Shown here: positions 1 through 11,984 of the stretch, piece by piece
Numbering within the stretch: position 1 is the first letter of the stretch
How the letters are laid out: the number at the start of each line of letters is the position of its first letter
Assembly: GCA_964007475.1 (NCBI GenBank)
Contig: OZ023273.1
Coordinates: forward strand, 39,123,525 to 39,187,524
Length of the DNA stretch: 64,000 nucleotides
DNA from: Hybos culiciformis
Taxonomy: Eukaryota > Arthropoda > Insecta > Diptera > Hybotidae
Direction of reading: 5' to 3'
Made by a program: the position numbers and the translations under genes
Notes under the pieces: generated by a model
The model's input: only the letters and a program-made list of their open reading frames with translations
What the model was told of the DNA's origin: nothing
Database searches by the model: none

Positions 1-3000
1 TTCCTCAATATTTTTATATTTTTCGATTCCCATTAAGGTCACCCAGCAGTCGATTTTTGTTCATTTTAGGAGAATACAGGAATTGCTTGAAATCAATTAA
101 AAGCTGTGTATACAAATTAGCTGATTTCCAATACTGTAGTATAAAATTAAGCATGATTCATTTATTATTTTTGAAATTAAAAATCAAGATAAAATCTTAA
201 TTTAATTGAATATCAAATCAGTTTATAATTTCTAGGGTTTTTCAGTTTTTCTTATTTTATAGATTAAGTAAATGAAAATACAAAACTTGGTGATTTTGTA
301 AAAAAAGAAAAAATTTTTGATCAAAAAACCTTTATACTATATAACAGTTCTAAAAATTATGTAATAATATTTTATGTGATGATGATTATAAATTATATAA
401 GTTATAAATTATATAAACTTTTCTATATATCTTTGTAATAATACTAGTAGTAATAAAATTATAAATTTTTCAAAAACTTAAAGAATCAAAATTTTACCCA
501 TATTTATTAATGTGTAAGGTATTATAATAATCTATTATAAAAACAAGATTTTATATTAAAAATTTATTAGAGAAATTTAAAGAGAATCAAAAATTATAGG
601 TAGAAAAAAAAATATGTATTGTTTTTTTTGTAAGAGACTTTTAAAAATAAATATTTTAAAGGTTATATTAATTGAAAAAAAAAAAACATAATACTACATA
701 ATTATGAGTTTTTACATATATATATATATGTATATATCTATATATTGTATATACACATATGTAGTTACATTGATTTATATAATGTAATATATAACCTTAT
801 CATATGATTTTTTTTGTTTGTATAAATATTCTGTGTATATGTATAATAAATATATGATGTAGGTAGGTGCGATGCAAGTTATATACATTACACGAGTTTT
901 TGAAATATTTAGTCGGACAGCAATTAATGCAAGTACATTTTGAACGAATGAAAAACCGAAATGGAATTGCAATATTGATTTCTGCTTTTTGGATCTAGGT
1001 AAGACAAAACGCCAAAAGATCCAAAATTATTTAAATAAAAAGTTATATTGTCTAATTTATATTATTTGACTTATTTATATAATGTCAACAACATGAAAAA
1101 CAATTTTAAATTTATTTTATATTTATTTATTTTATTTCCAAATTTTATTTTTCATAATTTTGTTTATTTATTATTATTTATTTATTTAATTAATTTATTA
1201 TATTTTTCTTCATTAATCTTTATTTAGGAATTTTCTATTTATTTTACTTAGTTTTGTATCTTATTTATATAATTTTATTTAATAATTTTATTAAATTTAT
1301 TTACATTGTTTTAAATATTTTATTTTTACTTAATACATTTTTATAACATTGCGTCGCATAGTCGGAAAAGTAAAACTGGGTAAGTAAGTTGGCAATGTAA
1401 ATATTAAAATGAACTTAAAATTTTACCCCTTTTTTATCATTGCATTTATATTTGAATTAATATACACTTATTGATCATATATTATTAAAATTATGGAAAA
1501 CCTAAAAACTATATTTTGGATATTATTAAATTTTTTAATTTTTAAGTGCATGTTATATTTTCATAAGTTTTCGATTAGATATTATTTTAAGATTACAGTA
1601 TAGCTGAGTGTTACACAACATGCTCTATATATAATTATAATTCACAAAAGCTCAAATTGTCAGTTATTTCGTACAAAAAGTGTACATATTATGAATTAAA
1701 AAAAATTTAGGTCAATTTTTTATTTTTTTTTTCCTTCTTTATTAAATTCTAAATAAATATTCTTTTCAAATCAAAAAAAAAAAAAAAATATTATCACCGA
1801 CAAAAATTAAAAAAATAAATTTAAATAAAAATAAATAAATAATATAATATTTTATTTAGTTTAAAAAAAATAAATTTTTTTATTTAAAAATTTAAATATA
1901 AACACTAACACTTTTATATATTATGTACATATCTTTTTTTATTTTATATTAATTTAATTTGACAATCATTTTTAGATGCAAAATAAAGAAATAAACAAAA
2001 TAAATGAACAAAAAACAATATTTTTATTATGATTAAAAACACACTTTGAAAAATGTTATCCAATTAAAATAACGAACGAACATTGAATAAATTCGTATCG
2101 AAGACTAACCAGCACATTTCTTAATCAAATATTTCCTCTTTATTGAAAAAAAAAAATTATTTTTTTTTATCGAAAAAAATCTTTCTTAATTATATATATA
2201 TAAAAAAAAATTGAATTGTGCTGCGCATTATCAAATACATAAAAAAAAAAATATCTTATAGATACTCAAAGCATACTTTATATTATCATCAATTGCAGAA
2301 CGCATTTCTTATTATAATGTTTTTTAATGTACCAAAATATAAAAATAAATTATATTTAATATTATCTCTGGATTAAAACCCTATACATACATATTATGTG
2401 TCAGCCGAATAATTTGATCTTATTTAACTGAACATGCATTCGTCGTACTAAGCACACTATCTGTTAGTTTCGTTTAAATATGAACCTTCTTAAATTGAAA
2501 TAAAACTATACAACTAAGTATAAAACTTAATATGTATTTTATTAATACAATATTAACAATCATATCTAAAGAAAATATTTTAAAAGCTTCATTGGACTAA
2601 GCCATTTCGAATCATTTGTTTAGAGTATTTGTAATATTAAGAGAATTTTTTGATTTTATGATTTTTTTTTTTTAGATATTTTAGTAGAGAGAATCTCTTA
2701 TTTTATAATAAAGCGTAAAAACATAATAACGTGGAATAATTTTTTTTTTTAATGTGATGGAGTTATCTTTTATGAGTTTATATAATTTAAATTTATCAAA
2801 ATAAATAAAAAAAAAATATGTATCTGTATATATGTATTATAAAAACGGTGGTATGACACACATATACAAGTAGTGAAAATATATTTATAAATTTATAATT
2901 TTTATTTACTTTACGTCATCATAACTTAAAAAAGAGATCTGTTGTATTCAAATAAGAAATCTTATTTCACTTGAAAAATGAACTACTAACTAGATAGACT

Positions 3001-5074
3001 ATTTAAAAAATCTGTTTTTGCAGCAAAAATACTGTATTTGCCGAATATAGTTTGCAGTCTGTACATTTAGAAACATCCTATTTTTTTCATTATCAAAAAA
3101 ATAAATAATTATGATCGAATTCTTAAAGGATTTATATGATGCAAACATATACTTGTATAAAATTGATATTTTAGTGACTACAGAAGAAAGTGAACCATAT
3201 GTTCAAAAAAAATATCCATATATTATGTTTCTTGTATACTAGGTGAAATGAATTTTAAAGAAAAATTTAAACCTCCCCGACTGTATGCGATATTTAATAT
3301 TTAAATAAAGTTTTTTATAAGTGACATATACTCTTAGAATAAGACTATTTATATAGAAACATATCTCAGACTAGGCCATCTTCAAGTTCTAACGCTATAA
3401 ACACAACACTCTGAATGCAAAACAAACAAATTTAAAATTTTAATTAAAGGATTATTAAAACTATAATACTTTGAATAGATCCTGGAACAAAATCTCTAAA
3501 ACAATAAATCTGTAGTATAGCAATTAAATTTGCATTCGATCAAAATTATTAAAATTAATAATGGCCTTGAATCGATAGCATTAAACTATTGATTGAACCA
3601 CATTTTTATACAAATAAAATCGAAATTTAAAAATAGCAGTACACTGAACATGTAATTATACAGATATACCTGTTCTTTAAATACGGCAATGCTATTATTA
3701 CACATTAAAGGCAGTACAATATAAAAAAAAAATTAAACACAAGCTATCCTAGAGACCTACATAATTTTCTATCACAAAAGCTAAAATGCCATAGTGTTTT
3801 CATTCAACACAATAAAAAATATTAAATTCGAAAAATAAAAAAAAATTATTGCCTCTCTCTCATAAAAAAGAACTCATCAATTATAAACTTTAAACGACTT
3901 TAAATTTCGTATGTTTCTCTGATTTTTCTCACACAAAAGTAAACTTCCACTTTGTTGTAACTTTCAGCTCCTTTGACTCTTGCAAACCGTGTATAATTTT
4001 CTTTTTTTATTTTATACTTAATACAATACAAAGGTATGAAGATATTTTCCATACTAATGATGGTGTATATATTGCAGTAGAAAAATAAACTTAATTTGAT
4101 TTAAAAACCATTTTGTTGAGAATTAAGTTTTCTACATTAAAAAGATATCCATTGTTTATAATATACTACAAAAAAATTTCCTTATTGTGCCTCGTTTGAA
4201 TAATTTTTCAATATATCAATATTGTCATCGAAATCAACATTGTTCATTTTATCTATAAATACGATCTATAAAATTATTTATACTTAGTAGCCTTTATATT
4301 TTATATTTGGTTCTATCTACTTAGTATTTTAGTTATAATTAGTAGTTTTTATCTTAAGTATCTTAAGAAAATTTATTTAATGCTAAATACTTATATCGTC
4401 TTAATAACTTAGAATATAAAACTAGTCAAAATGATAGTATAGTATGTATTAATAAATAATGTATAAGAGGTCTAACTAAACTGAAATCTTTGTTCTCTTT
4501 GGAATACACATAGTATGAAAACTTTAATATATAATTCTGCATTTTTAAGCTTTTAAAAAAAATAAAAAAATAATTATGTATACATATATAAAAAGAAAAA
4601 TCCATTAGATTCTCTTTTTAACACATTTTAATTTCAAAAATAATTTGTGCTTTTTTTTTTCTAAATTGAAAAACGTGCGCAACACAATAGATATTTTTAA
4701 GGCCAAATAAAATACATTTCAATTTTCGTTTATTGGCATAATTAAATTTTTATAATAATTCTTTTAAGCTTTTTTTGCAATAACTTTTATGGTTATTAAA
4801 ATATTATTTCATTTTTTTGACAGGATTTTTATGTAGGGATAGCACAAAGCAATTATTATTATATACATATCACTTCACTATACAGTATTATATTACTATG
4901 CAAAATTCAATGGATTTGATAATTAAAAAAAAATAAAATTTAGCGGTCAGGGAAAAAAGGACGATTATACATTACATACATTGCTATATATACAGTACAT
5001 TGAAAATAATACACTAAAATAACAGGACGCAATATTTTCCATTCTTTTTAAGCTGAAAATATGTAAACTATACT
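1..5074. other. AT-rich spacer without a supported gene
   Basis: About 5 kb of very A/T-rich sequence with many short poly-A and poly-T runs and a TA/TATG microsatellite near 715-765. Every frame is broken by frequent stops. The only segment that stands out is 867-998, slightly richer in G/C and open in more than one frame, discussed as a finding. A short open stretch at 2-100 could be the tail of a gene lying to the left, but it has no recognisable motif. Confidence 0.6.
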
Positions 5075-5082
5075 GTTATATA

Positions 5083-6046
5083 TACGCTGACCATTCGTCC
5101 CTTTTTTCAAGGGACAGTCCCTTGTTTGGATGTCTCATCCCTTGAATTGAGATATTTTAAAAAGGACGCGATATGTCCCTTATTTTCGCATTAGTTCCCT
5201 TAAAGTCCCATATTTCTGCCACACACGTTTAAATTTTTAATAGCTCTGAAATAACAAATTTTTAGCAGAGCGTGAAAATAATTCATTTGGACAACAACGA
5301 CAATTTCTTTAATTTTTATGACACTTGTGTACAATATTTAAGCCAATTGACAAAAGAATTCGAAAATATACTTGTTGTTGAATGGATTTTATTGAAAAGA
5401 GTACCGTGTGTTGAAAGTTGAAAATAGCTTAATTTATATATGTGAAAAAATTCCAAAAATTGACGATAATGAGTTACTTGATAAAGTGTCTTACATCTCA
5501 AATTTTGCAACTGAAGAAAAGGTTAAAAAAAATTAATTATAAAATTGTCTTTAAAATTATGGAATTTTATTTCTGCTTACCAGGCTCAAATGCACCTACA
5601 GAGCAAGTGTTCTCAATTATGAACAATTTATGGATATCTGAAAAATCTCAAATGAAAGTAGATACCGTTAGATCATTATTAATGTGCAAGTGCAATTTTG
5701 AAATGAAATGCTTGGACTTTTATAATTTCTTGAAAGATGAAAAAGAAATTCTCAAAAAAATTCACTCTACTCAAAAATATTAATGGTATTAACTATATTT
5801 TAATTAAATTTTTTTTTATATTCTAAATCAAAAATTATTTCTTTTCTAGGTCTTAGATCCTATCTATAAAAAAATGAAGATGCAATTTTTTTTTTTCAAG
5901 TCATATTATTTAAGTTTGAATATGAATTTAAATTCAATATCATTATATTTTAGTTTGTATAAGAACTAATATACTGTTTTTGTTTAAAATTTGGAAACTG
6001 TTTTATTTCTGTCCCTTATTTTTATAATTGAAAAATGGTCACCGTA
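5083..6046 (+). mobile_element. Degenerate hAT-family transposon with 8-bp duplication
   Basis: The element starts tacgctgacca (5083) and ends tggtcaccgta (6046), which are inverted copies with one mismatch. It is flanked by an exact 8-bp direct repeat, gttatata, at 5075-5082 and 6047-6054. Eight-bp duplications are the hallmark of hAT transposition. Inside, 5460-5783 encodes the end of a hAT transposase. At 964 bp it is far shorter than an autonomous hAT element of about 2.5-4 kb, so most of the transposase is deleted. Subterminal gtccctt/aagggac motifs recur in both orientations near the left end, as expected for transposase-binding repeats. Confidence 0.88.
5457..5783 (+). pseudogene. hAT transposase C-terminal dimerisation domain, frameshifted relic
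   Basis: The second half (about 5545-5783) reads through LPGSNAPTEQVFSIMNN and a following WxSEKSQM motif. This matches the hAT C-terminal dimerisation domain (typically LPxTxAxxERxFS...). The preceding part reads sensibly only in another frame: from about 5457, KIDDNELLDKVSYISNF, then a frame change near 5538. The fragment therefore contains at least one frameshift, has no DDE catalytic core and cannot be functional. Its nearest relatives by pattern are the domesticated ZBED/FAM200-like and aphid-type hAT proteins; this is motif recall, not a search. Confidence 0.82.
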
Positions 6047-6666
6047 GTTATATATGATTTAAAAACATAAAGTATTTAGTGGTTAGTAGTACATTAATTG
6101 ATCTTTAACAAAGAAGTTTTCATTATTCTTTTAATTCAATTTCTTCATTTACATAATATCCTTGATGCTTAAGAATGGGACAAGACTTAATAGTATTTCT
6201 CACAGCCGAGCCCAATCCAACAGATTAATCCAGGAAAGTCTGGAAAAGCCATTTAAGATGTAAGAAAAACTGATATTTAGACCAATGTATTCCACATGAT
6301 GATTTTTGATAATATTTTTGAAGTCTGTTTTTGGTATCGTTAATATACGATATTATATTGTAAAAAAATTGTGTTAGAGCTTTTTTCAAAATTATCGTCT
6401 GTGTCATTAATAAAATCAAAATTTTTGGAGACCATAGTACCAAAGAGCTTGTACATCATAGACATTTCAGTCCCTAACAAAAAAAATTAAATAAAAAATA
6501 TTTTTGAGGCCACAATTATTTTTAACTCGTACACGAATTTGTCTGTTTATATATTTCTTTACTATTTTCGACACTCTCGTAGACCCACTTTTCGTCATCA
6601 CAGCGAGCTGAAATTTGGCACACAGGTTCATGTCGAGTGACAAATGAATCAATCAAAATTTGAACT

Positions 6667-7116
6667 GGAAATTTCTATGGAAAACCCGGAAAATGGGGAA
6701 AAATCATTTGAAAATTTGGTACAAATTTGATTAGTGATAAATCTGTTTCAGGAAAAATGCAAAGTTTTCTGATTTTTCCGAAAAAAAATTCCGAAATTTC
6801 CGACTTTTCCCGAAAATTTTCCGGTAAAAAAGTTTTCTAAATTATGCAGGATCAAGTTCCCTATCAACTGGCATCATTACTTTCTCTCCGACAATGGTGA
6901 AAACTTGCAGAAAAAATCGATGAAAATTCATGTAAAACGCTTTATGGAGTTTTTCCCACCAAGGAAGCGTTTGAGCGTTTTGCAACCTGAGACAAAGTTG
7001 TAGAGCGAAATGAGTTGCATAAAGTTGCTTATGTGGAAAACTCCATGGAAAACCCGAAAAAGCGGGAAAATCATCGGAAAAATTTTCATCGAAATAATTA
7101 GTCATAAAATTGTTTT
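6667..7116. repeat. Pair of diverged direct repeats
   Basis: Segments at about 6667-6748 and 7038-7116 share the run atggaaaacccg followed by similar gggaaaaatcat and gaaaattt blocks. They look like two diverged copies of an 80-bp unit. Sequence between them contains further aatttccgacttttcccg-like motifs. A minus-strand open frame of 87 codons crosses the area but has no recognisable domain and is probably incidental. The block lies in a repeat-rich stretch between the hAT relic and the hairpin at 7171, so a mobile-element origin is likely but unproven. Confidence 0.4.
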
Positions 7117-7170
7117 AAAACATCTCCATGCAGCACATAATAACAATTTAGTTAACGTGAAAAAGGCAGA

Positions 7171-7447
7171 AATTAAAAATAAGTAAAAAACGAGTTTTCA
7201 AAAAAACTGAGGCCAGGCGGCATGAAAAAGTAGAAAATAAATTTTTCTTCACACACAGAGGTGGACTCAGATTTTTTGATTGGGACATTTCTCTTGAATA
7301 TTCTTTCTCTTCATGAATCAAATCACTTACGTCCCAATCAAAAAATCTGAGTCCACCTCTGTGTGAGAAGAAAAATTTATTTTCTACTTTTTCATACGGC
7401 CTGGAGTCAGTTTTTTTGAAAACTCGTTTTTTACTTATTTTTTATAG
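7171..7447. repeat. Long inverted repeat (hairpin), arms about 116 bp
   Basis: The left arm 7171-7286 and right arm 7331-7447 are reverse complements over about 116 bp with only a few mismatches and one-base gaps, separated by a 44-bp loop. Recognisable paired blocks are gtggactcag...gattgggac on the left and gtcccaatc...ctgagtccac on the right, and aagtaaaaaacgagttttc against gaaaactcgttttttactt. Transcribed RNA would fold into a near-perfect long hairpin. It may be a MITE or the collapsed ends of a transposon. I did not find a clear target-site duplication. Confidence 0.8.
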
Positions 7448-7689
7448 TTTCAAAAACTTTTGTGAAAACGAAATTCTCAACAAAAAAAAAAGCTCAAGGG
7501 GTTGTAATCTCTAAAATTATTTCCAGAGTACAGAGGGTTGTTGGTTACTAACCTGCATTTTTCTAAAAAAGTGATAAGCTAAGTGATCAGCTAAAGTTTA
7601 CCAAAATAGAAGTTTGGAGAAAATTGTAAAACCATTGAGCAATTCCCTTTTCAAAAATAAGCTATAGTCATTTCAGCATGATTCTACCC

Positions 7690-7975
7690 TTGGTTACAAA
7701 ACCAAAACTGCACAAAAATGGCTTGAAGACAGTGTTAAAAAAATTTATTATAGCCGAAGATTTTCCATCATTAAACCCCGATTTAAATACCCTGAATTAA
7801 GAATTTTGTTCAACTTTGGCCTGATCTAAAAAACACGCTGAACGCATTACTTATCCAAGCAGATAAACAATTTCCGCTGAAAATGGTGCACGCCTCAGTT
7901 GATCGTTGGTCAGACAAATTAAGGGGGTGTGATAATGCCATAGGCGATGATTTTGAAAAAGTTCCTTATACATAA
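7690..7975 (+). pseudogene. Tc1/mariner transposase fragment, degenerate
   Basis: Consecutive pieces in different frames resemble the C-terminal half of a Tc1/mariner transposase. Around 7702-7735 reads KTAQKWLEDSV (compare HTA...WL in the family). Around 7755-7790, in another frame, reads FPSLNPDLNTLN, matching the SPDLNPLD block before the third acidic catalytic residue. About 7800-7970 reads LKNTLNALLIQADKQF then MVHASVDRWSDKLRGCDNAIG, matching the usual end (SLK...IP...RACVESF..RLxACIxAxGG). Two or more frameshifts and a stop mean it is dead. Confidence 0.7.
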
Positions 7976-10900
7976 TTTGTTTGTAAGATAACATATGTAT
8001 CACATTACATTACATTACATAAAAAAATTTATTTAGCTTTCATTTTATTGGAATAATAAGCTGTTTCGGTACCTATGGCTAGACTAGGTCGACAGATAAG
8101 AGTCAAGGGTTTTCATATTTATTAATGTCGAAAAGAGACAAAGAGTTTATGTTTTCTTTTACATGCATATCGAAAACGGTTCGAAACTCTTTAGTTTAGT
8201 TTCTATAAATCCAAATTTTAATAACTGAATAGCCAAGAATTTAAAAAACTGAGTTATTGAGTTTTAAAAATTCTAAAAGTAAGTAAAAGTTTGTCGGGTT
8301 TGTCGACTACTAAGAGGCCTAAGCTTACGAAAATTATAAAGATGAGCGTATTTCAGGGATTGAAATTAATAATTACTTCTCCCAAAATAAAAATTAAATT
8401 CGGATAAATTCATGTTTGAAAATATTTTATTCCTCAAAAATAAATTTTTAAGTAAAAAAAATTTCGAAAATATTGATCGATTTTAATTTTTTTGATATAT
8501 TTGAAAAATTCATTTCAATTTTTACGCATTCTTTTAAAAGGATTTCTCTGAACACGAAGAAAAGTACCTCTAGTCAAATGGAGGTCGACTGGAGGTAGTT
8601 TTTCGAAAAAGTGTTTTCTTTTTATTTTTGGCTGGGGCGACATTAAATCGACGAATTTTTTTTTAAATTTTCGTGCAGAACGCAACCATTTCAACGAAGT
8701 CACCTATTCCCTCACGATAATTTTGTTTCATTGCAAGCTTTGGTTTTTAAAAAATTAAGAAAAATAGTTATTGAAAAATGACTTTTCCAAAAAATAAAAA
8801 TCTCAAATTGATTTTTTGAAATGGTTAAAAAAATAAAATCTCAAATTGATTATTTGAAAAAGTTAAAAAGACAAAAATTTAAAATCGTTAGTTTGAATGT
8901 TTCTGTCAAGAGGGTTTTTCGAACTCTGAAAAAAAACGAAACTCAAGTAAAAAAAAAATGTTAAAATTTAAATAATTTAAATATTACTCAAAAAATAATT
9001 TTTCAAATAAATTTTTAAGTATTTATTTTACTCTTCACTTTGAATAGAAGTTTTATTATAAAATAAGAAGTCTTATTTTCGATCGATCCGTGATTAAAAC
9101 AAAAACAAATATATGTCGAAGGCTGATTTTTTAGTACTTGTTGCAGGCTGAAAGTTGGGTAATAAATAATAAAATACTAAGAAATCGTTTATAAATACTT
9201 TAAAAATGAAATGGGATTTTTTGTTCGTGAAAAGATTTTACATACACACTATTTTGAAAACTAAATCTATTTTGATATACTTAAAATACTTCACAAATAC
9301 AATTCTATTTTTTTTTTTTTTTGTATTTGCAAAAAGAAAATTTAATTTTTTCATAAACATTTTGTAATGATATAAATATAAAATCGAAATGGTTAAAAAT
9401 TGCGAAAATCTTTTTTCAAAACCAAGAAACTAGAAAAACCGAACTAAAGTAAAATTCGTCATTTTAACAGACACTAACAGTTTCAACAAATTGAGGGTCA
9501 AAACAATTTTATGTACTTATATGGGAAATTCTTATCGGATCTGTAAACACACACTTAGTCCAATAGATTTGCTCATAACAAAGGGAAATTGAATCTTAAA
9601 ATAATAAAAAGTATACGATAATAATTAATAAATTACACAGCATTTTTATTTATATTTTATCTTAATCATCATAATAATAATTTCTTTTAATTTAATAACT
9701 AATATTTAGTGTTTTATTTTAATATAGATTGTAATATTTAGAAAAAAAAAAAAAAGATTTTTTTTCTTGTTTTTCTATACTTAAAATAAAAAATAATCTT
9801 ATCACTAAAAATTTATAAAAGATTTCATTTTTTTTTTTTTTTTTTTAATGAAGATAAAAAATGTATTTAGTTTTTTTAACTATTTTTTTTTTTTTTTTTT
9901 TATAATTATTTTTATAAATAACACTTATGATGCACCTAAATATATTTTTTTTCCTTTATAAAACAAGTCTTTATTACTTTTCTTGCATATATAACACCTA
10001 AAAAATAATTTTTTTTTTTTAATTTTGAACCATTATTTGAAAAATATTATTAAATACCAAAATGAAAATGAAAAATGTACAAGATGTAGTACCATGAATA
10101 AAAAAGTTGTTAACATTTATTTTTCAGCTTTACATTATTTTGTTGCTGTGAATTAAAAATTAATTGTCAAAATTTAATTTTTATATTGAAATTTTAACAT
10201 TTAAATTTTTATCACAATATCGTTATTAAAAAAAAAATTATAACAGAAAATACTTTTATAAAATTAATTCTTTAACATTTTGTGCTAAATTCATAATTTA
10301 AGGATAATTTAAATAATTATTTAAGATTATAATTAATTTATTTCAAGACTTTAATCATTCCACCTGTATACTGAATCCTTAAATTACAATAATATATTAT
10401 TTTATTCAAATTTTTAGTGCCATCATTACCTAACATAATCACGGCAGTTTACGCCACTTCAACCAACTTTACGATGACCATTTAAATTTTTTAATATACT
10501 TAAGATGCTATAATTTATTTATTGAATCAAAGGTAGGTATTTTAAAATTGAAACCATTATAATGGTATAACGTTATTTATTATAACATTTAAGCAGTATC
10601 TAATTTAATATTTTTAGGACAATTGAATTTATTTTTATCCATTTCAAAAGCATAACAGAGTGCATATTAATTATCTGCACTTAATTATCTATAATAAAAT
10701 TTTAATTAAAATTGGCTCAAAATTAAAAAAAAAAAAAATTAAATATGCAAAAATCGAAAAGAAAAATATTTTTACCATAAAAATATTCTTATTATTGAAA
10801 TTAAATTTTTATAATATTTAGTGAATAATTCATTTTTAAGATAATTTTTCGGTAAAAATTCAATTATTCTTTTTAAAGTGAAAAATTATTTATATTGCTT

Positions 10901-11180
10901 TAACAAAGCAATTCAACAAAATCACATGTGGTTTGTTTTTTAAATTAAATTCAAAAAAAAAAAAAAAAAATTTATGTGTTGTTCGAAATATTTTAATATA
11001 TAAAGAATATTTTGAAAATATCTGAACCGTTTTAAAAAATCTATTTTTTACTCTTTTTTTACTTTTGACCATTAATAAAACAGTGTTGTTACTTTAAGCT
11101 AAAATTATACAAAAAAAAAATTTAAATTTCAAAAATTAAATGACAAACTAAACTTATTCTTGTTTATATAATAAAATACA
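7976..11180. other. AT-rich spacer downstream of puf
   Basis: No supported gene. It holds a short acatt repeat (7995-8020), poly-A/poly-T runs (notably 9830-9900 and 10955-10970), and a somewhat more complex stretch around 8500-8710 with no clear product. The part near 11180 is probably puf 3' flank. Confidence 0.5.
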
Positions 11181-11183
11181 TTT

Positions 11184-11211
11184 TTTATTACCGGAACACC
11201 CTGTATTTATT
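11184..11211 (-). promoter_or_regulatory. puf: Candidate polyadenylation signals of puf
   Basis: Two AATAAA hexamers on the minus strand (plus-strand tttatt at 11206-11211 and 11184-11189) lie about 43 and 65 nt after the puf stop codon. The interval between them carries ccggaacaccctgtat, a motif common at ends of insect repeats. The distance suits a short 3' UTR. Such hexamers are frequent in this A/T-rich DNA, so this is tentative. Confidence 0.35.
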
Positions 11212-11253
11212 GGAAAATAATAAAAATGGAATTATTTTTCTCTTCCCAAAAAA

Positions 11254-11984
11254 TTATTCATCTATTTGTTTTGATGAATTATCCGAATTGTCGAGATTTT
11301 GGTGAGGGCTGCTACCTTCACCATTAAACGATGAAGAAGATGAATCATCCTCATCTTGAATTAGTGTTAAAATTGCCCTAATGTAACCTTCAATAGTTCG
11401 TAAAAAGCACCGTTCCTTCTCTCGTTGTTCTTCAACGGTTGTTTTTTTAGATCCAGCTGGAATAGCTGTATCATTTGGTGAAATAACATTACTTTTTTCT
11501 GTAATTAATGCTAATTTTCGTTTTTCCTTCTCAGCTAAAGATTCGTCATCATCGTTTTCATCATCAGCGTCATTGCTTTCATCCAATAATTTGGTTGGAG
11601 TTTTTTCATCAGCAATTGAGAGTGATAAAGTGGAATCTTTTGAGGAAGCTGATGTAGCTGGTTTCTGATTTGAGCTTGATGTTTTTGAAGTGGGTGATTT
11701 TTGAGCAATCGGTGTAATGTTAGCAGATGATGATTTTGAATCTTTCTCATTGTCATTATCAGCAAATCCTTCGCCTGCAATTATGCTTGATTCACTTGGA
11801 ATATTTTCAATTACTGTTGTTCCTGTATTGGTGGAGCAAGTAGATGATGAAGATGACAGCTGATTTATAGCTGCTTGAGGTAATTCAGTAGAATTATCTC
11901 TTGATTTTGTGACTTTTTGATCTTGCTTTTCTAGTTCTTCAATCGGAGACATTTTTACTTTTTTTTTGGGTGGAGTATCATCGG
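11254..11984 (-). CDS. puf: puf terminal exon, Ser/acidic C-terminal tail
   Basis: Starts TDDTPPKKKVKMSPIEELEK, where PPKKKVK is an almost SV40-like basic nuclear-localisation pattern (inference). It then runs through a long Ser/Thr/Asp/Glu-rich tail and a short conserved helix EKERCFLRTIEGYIRAILTL before the stop at 11256-11254. The helix aligns with the human USP34 end (CRTIESTIHVV). The disordered segment between is unique in sequence, rich in candidate phosphorylation sites and probably not folded. Confidence 0.9.

Noticed and set aside
2..100. Open stretch at the left edge ending ...LLEIN stop
   Set aside because: Too short and without recognisable motif or clear splice evidence; cannot be assigned to a gene from this window alone.
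5092..5220. Repeated tcccttg/aagggac motifs as a possible independent satellite
   Set aside because: They lie just inside the hAT terminus and are better explained as subterminal repeats of that element.
6842..7105. Minus-strand frame of 87 codons (DENFSDDFPAFSGFPWSF...)
   Set aside because: It lies across diverged direct repeats and has no recognisable motif or supporting splice signals.
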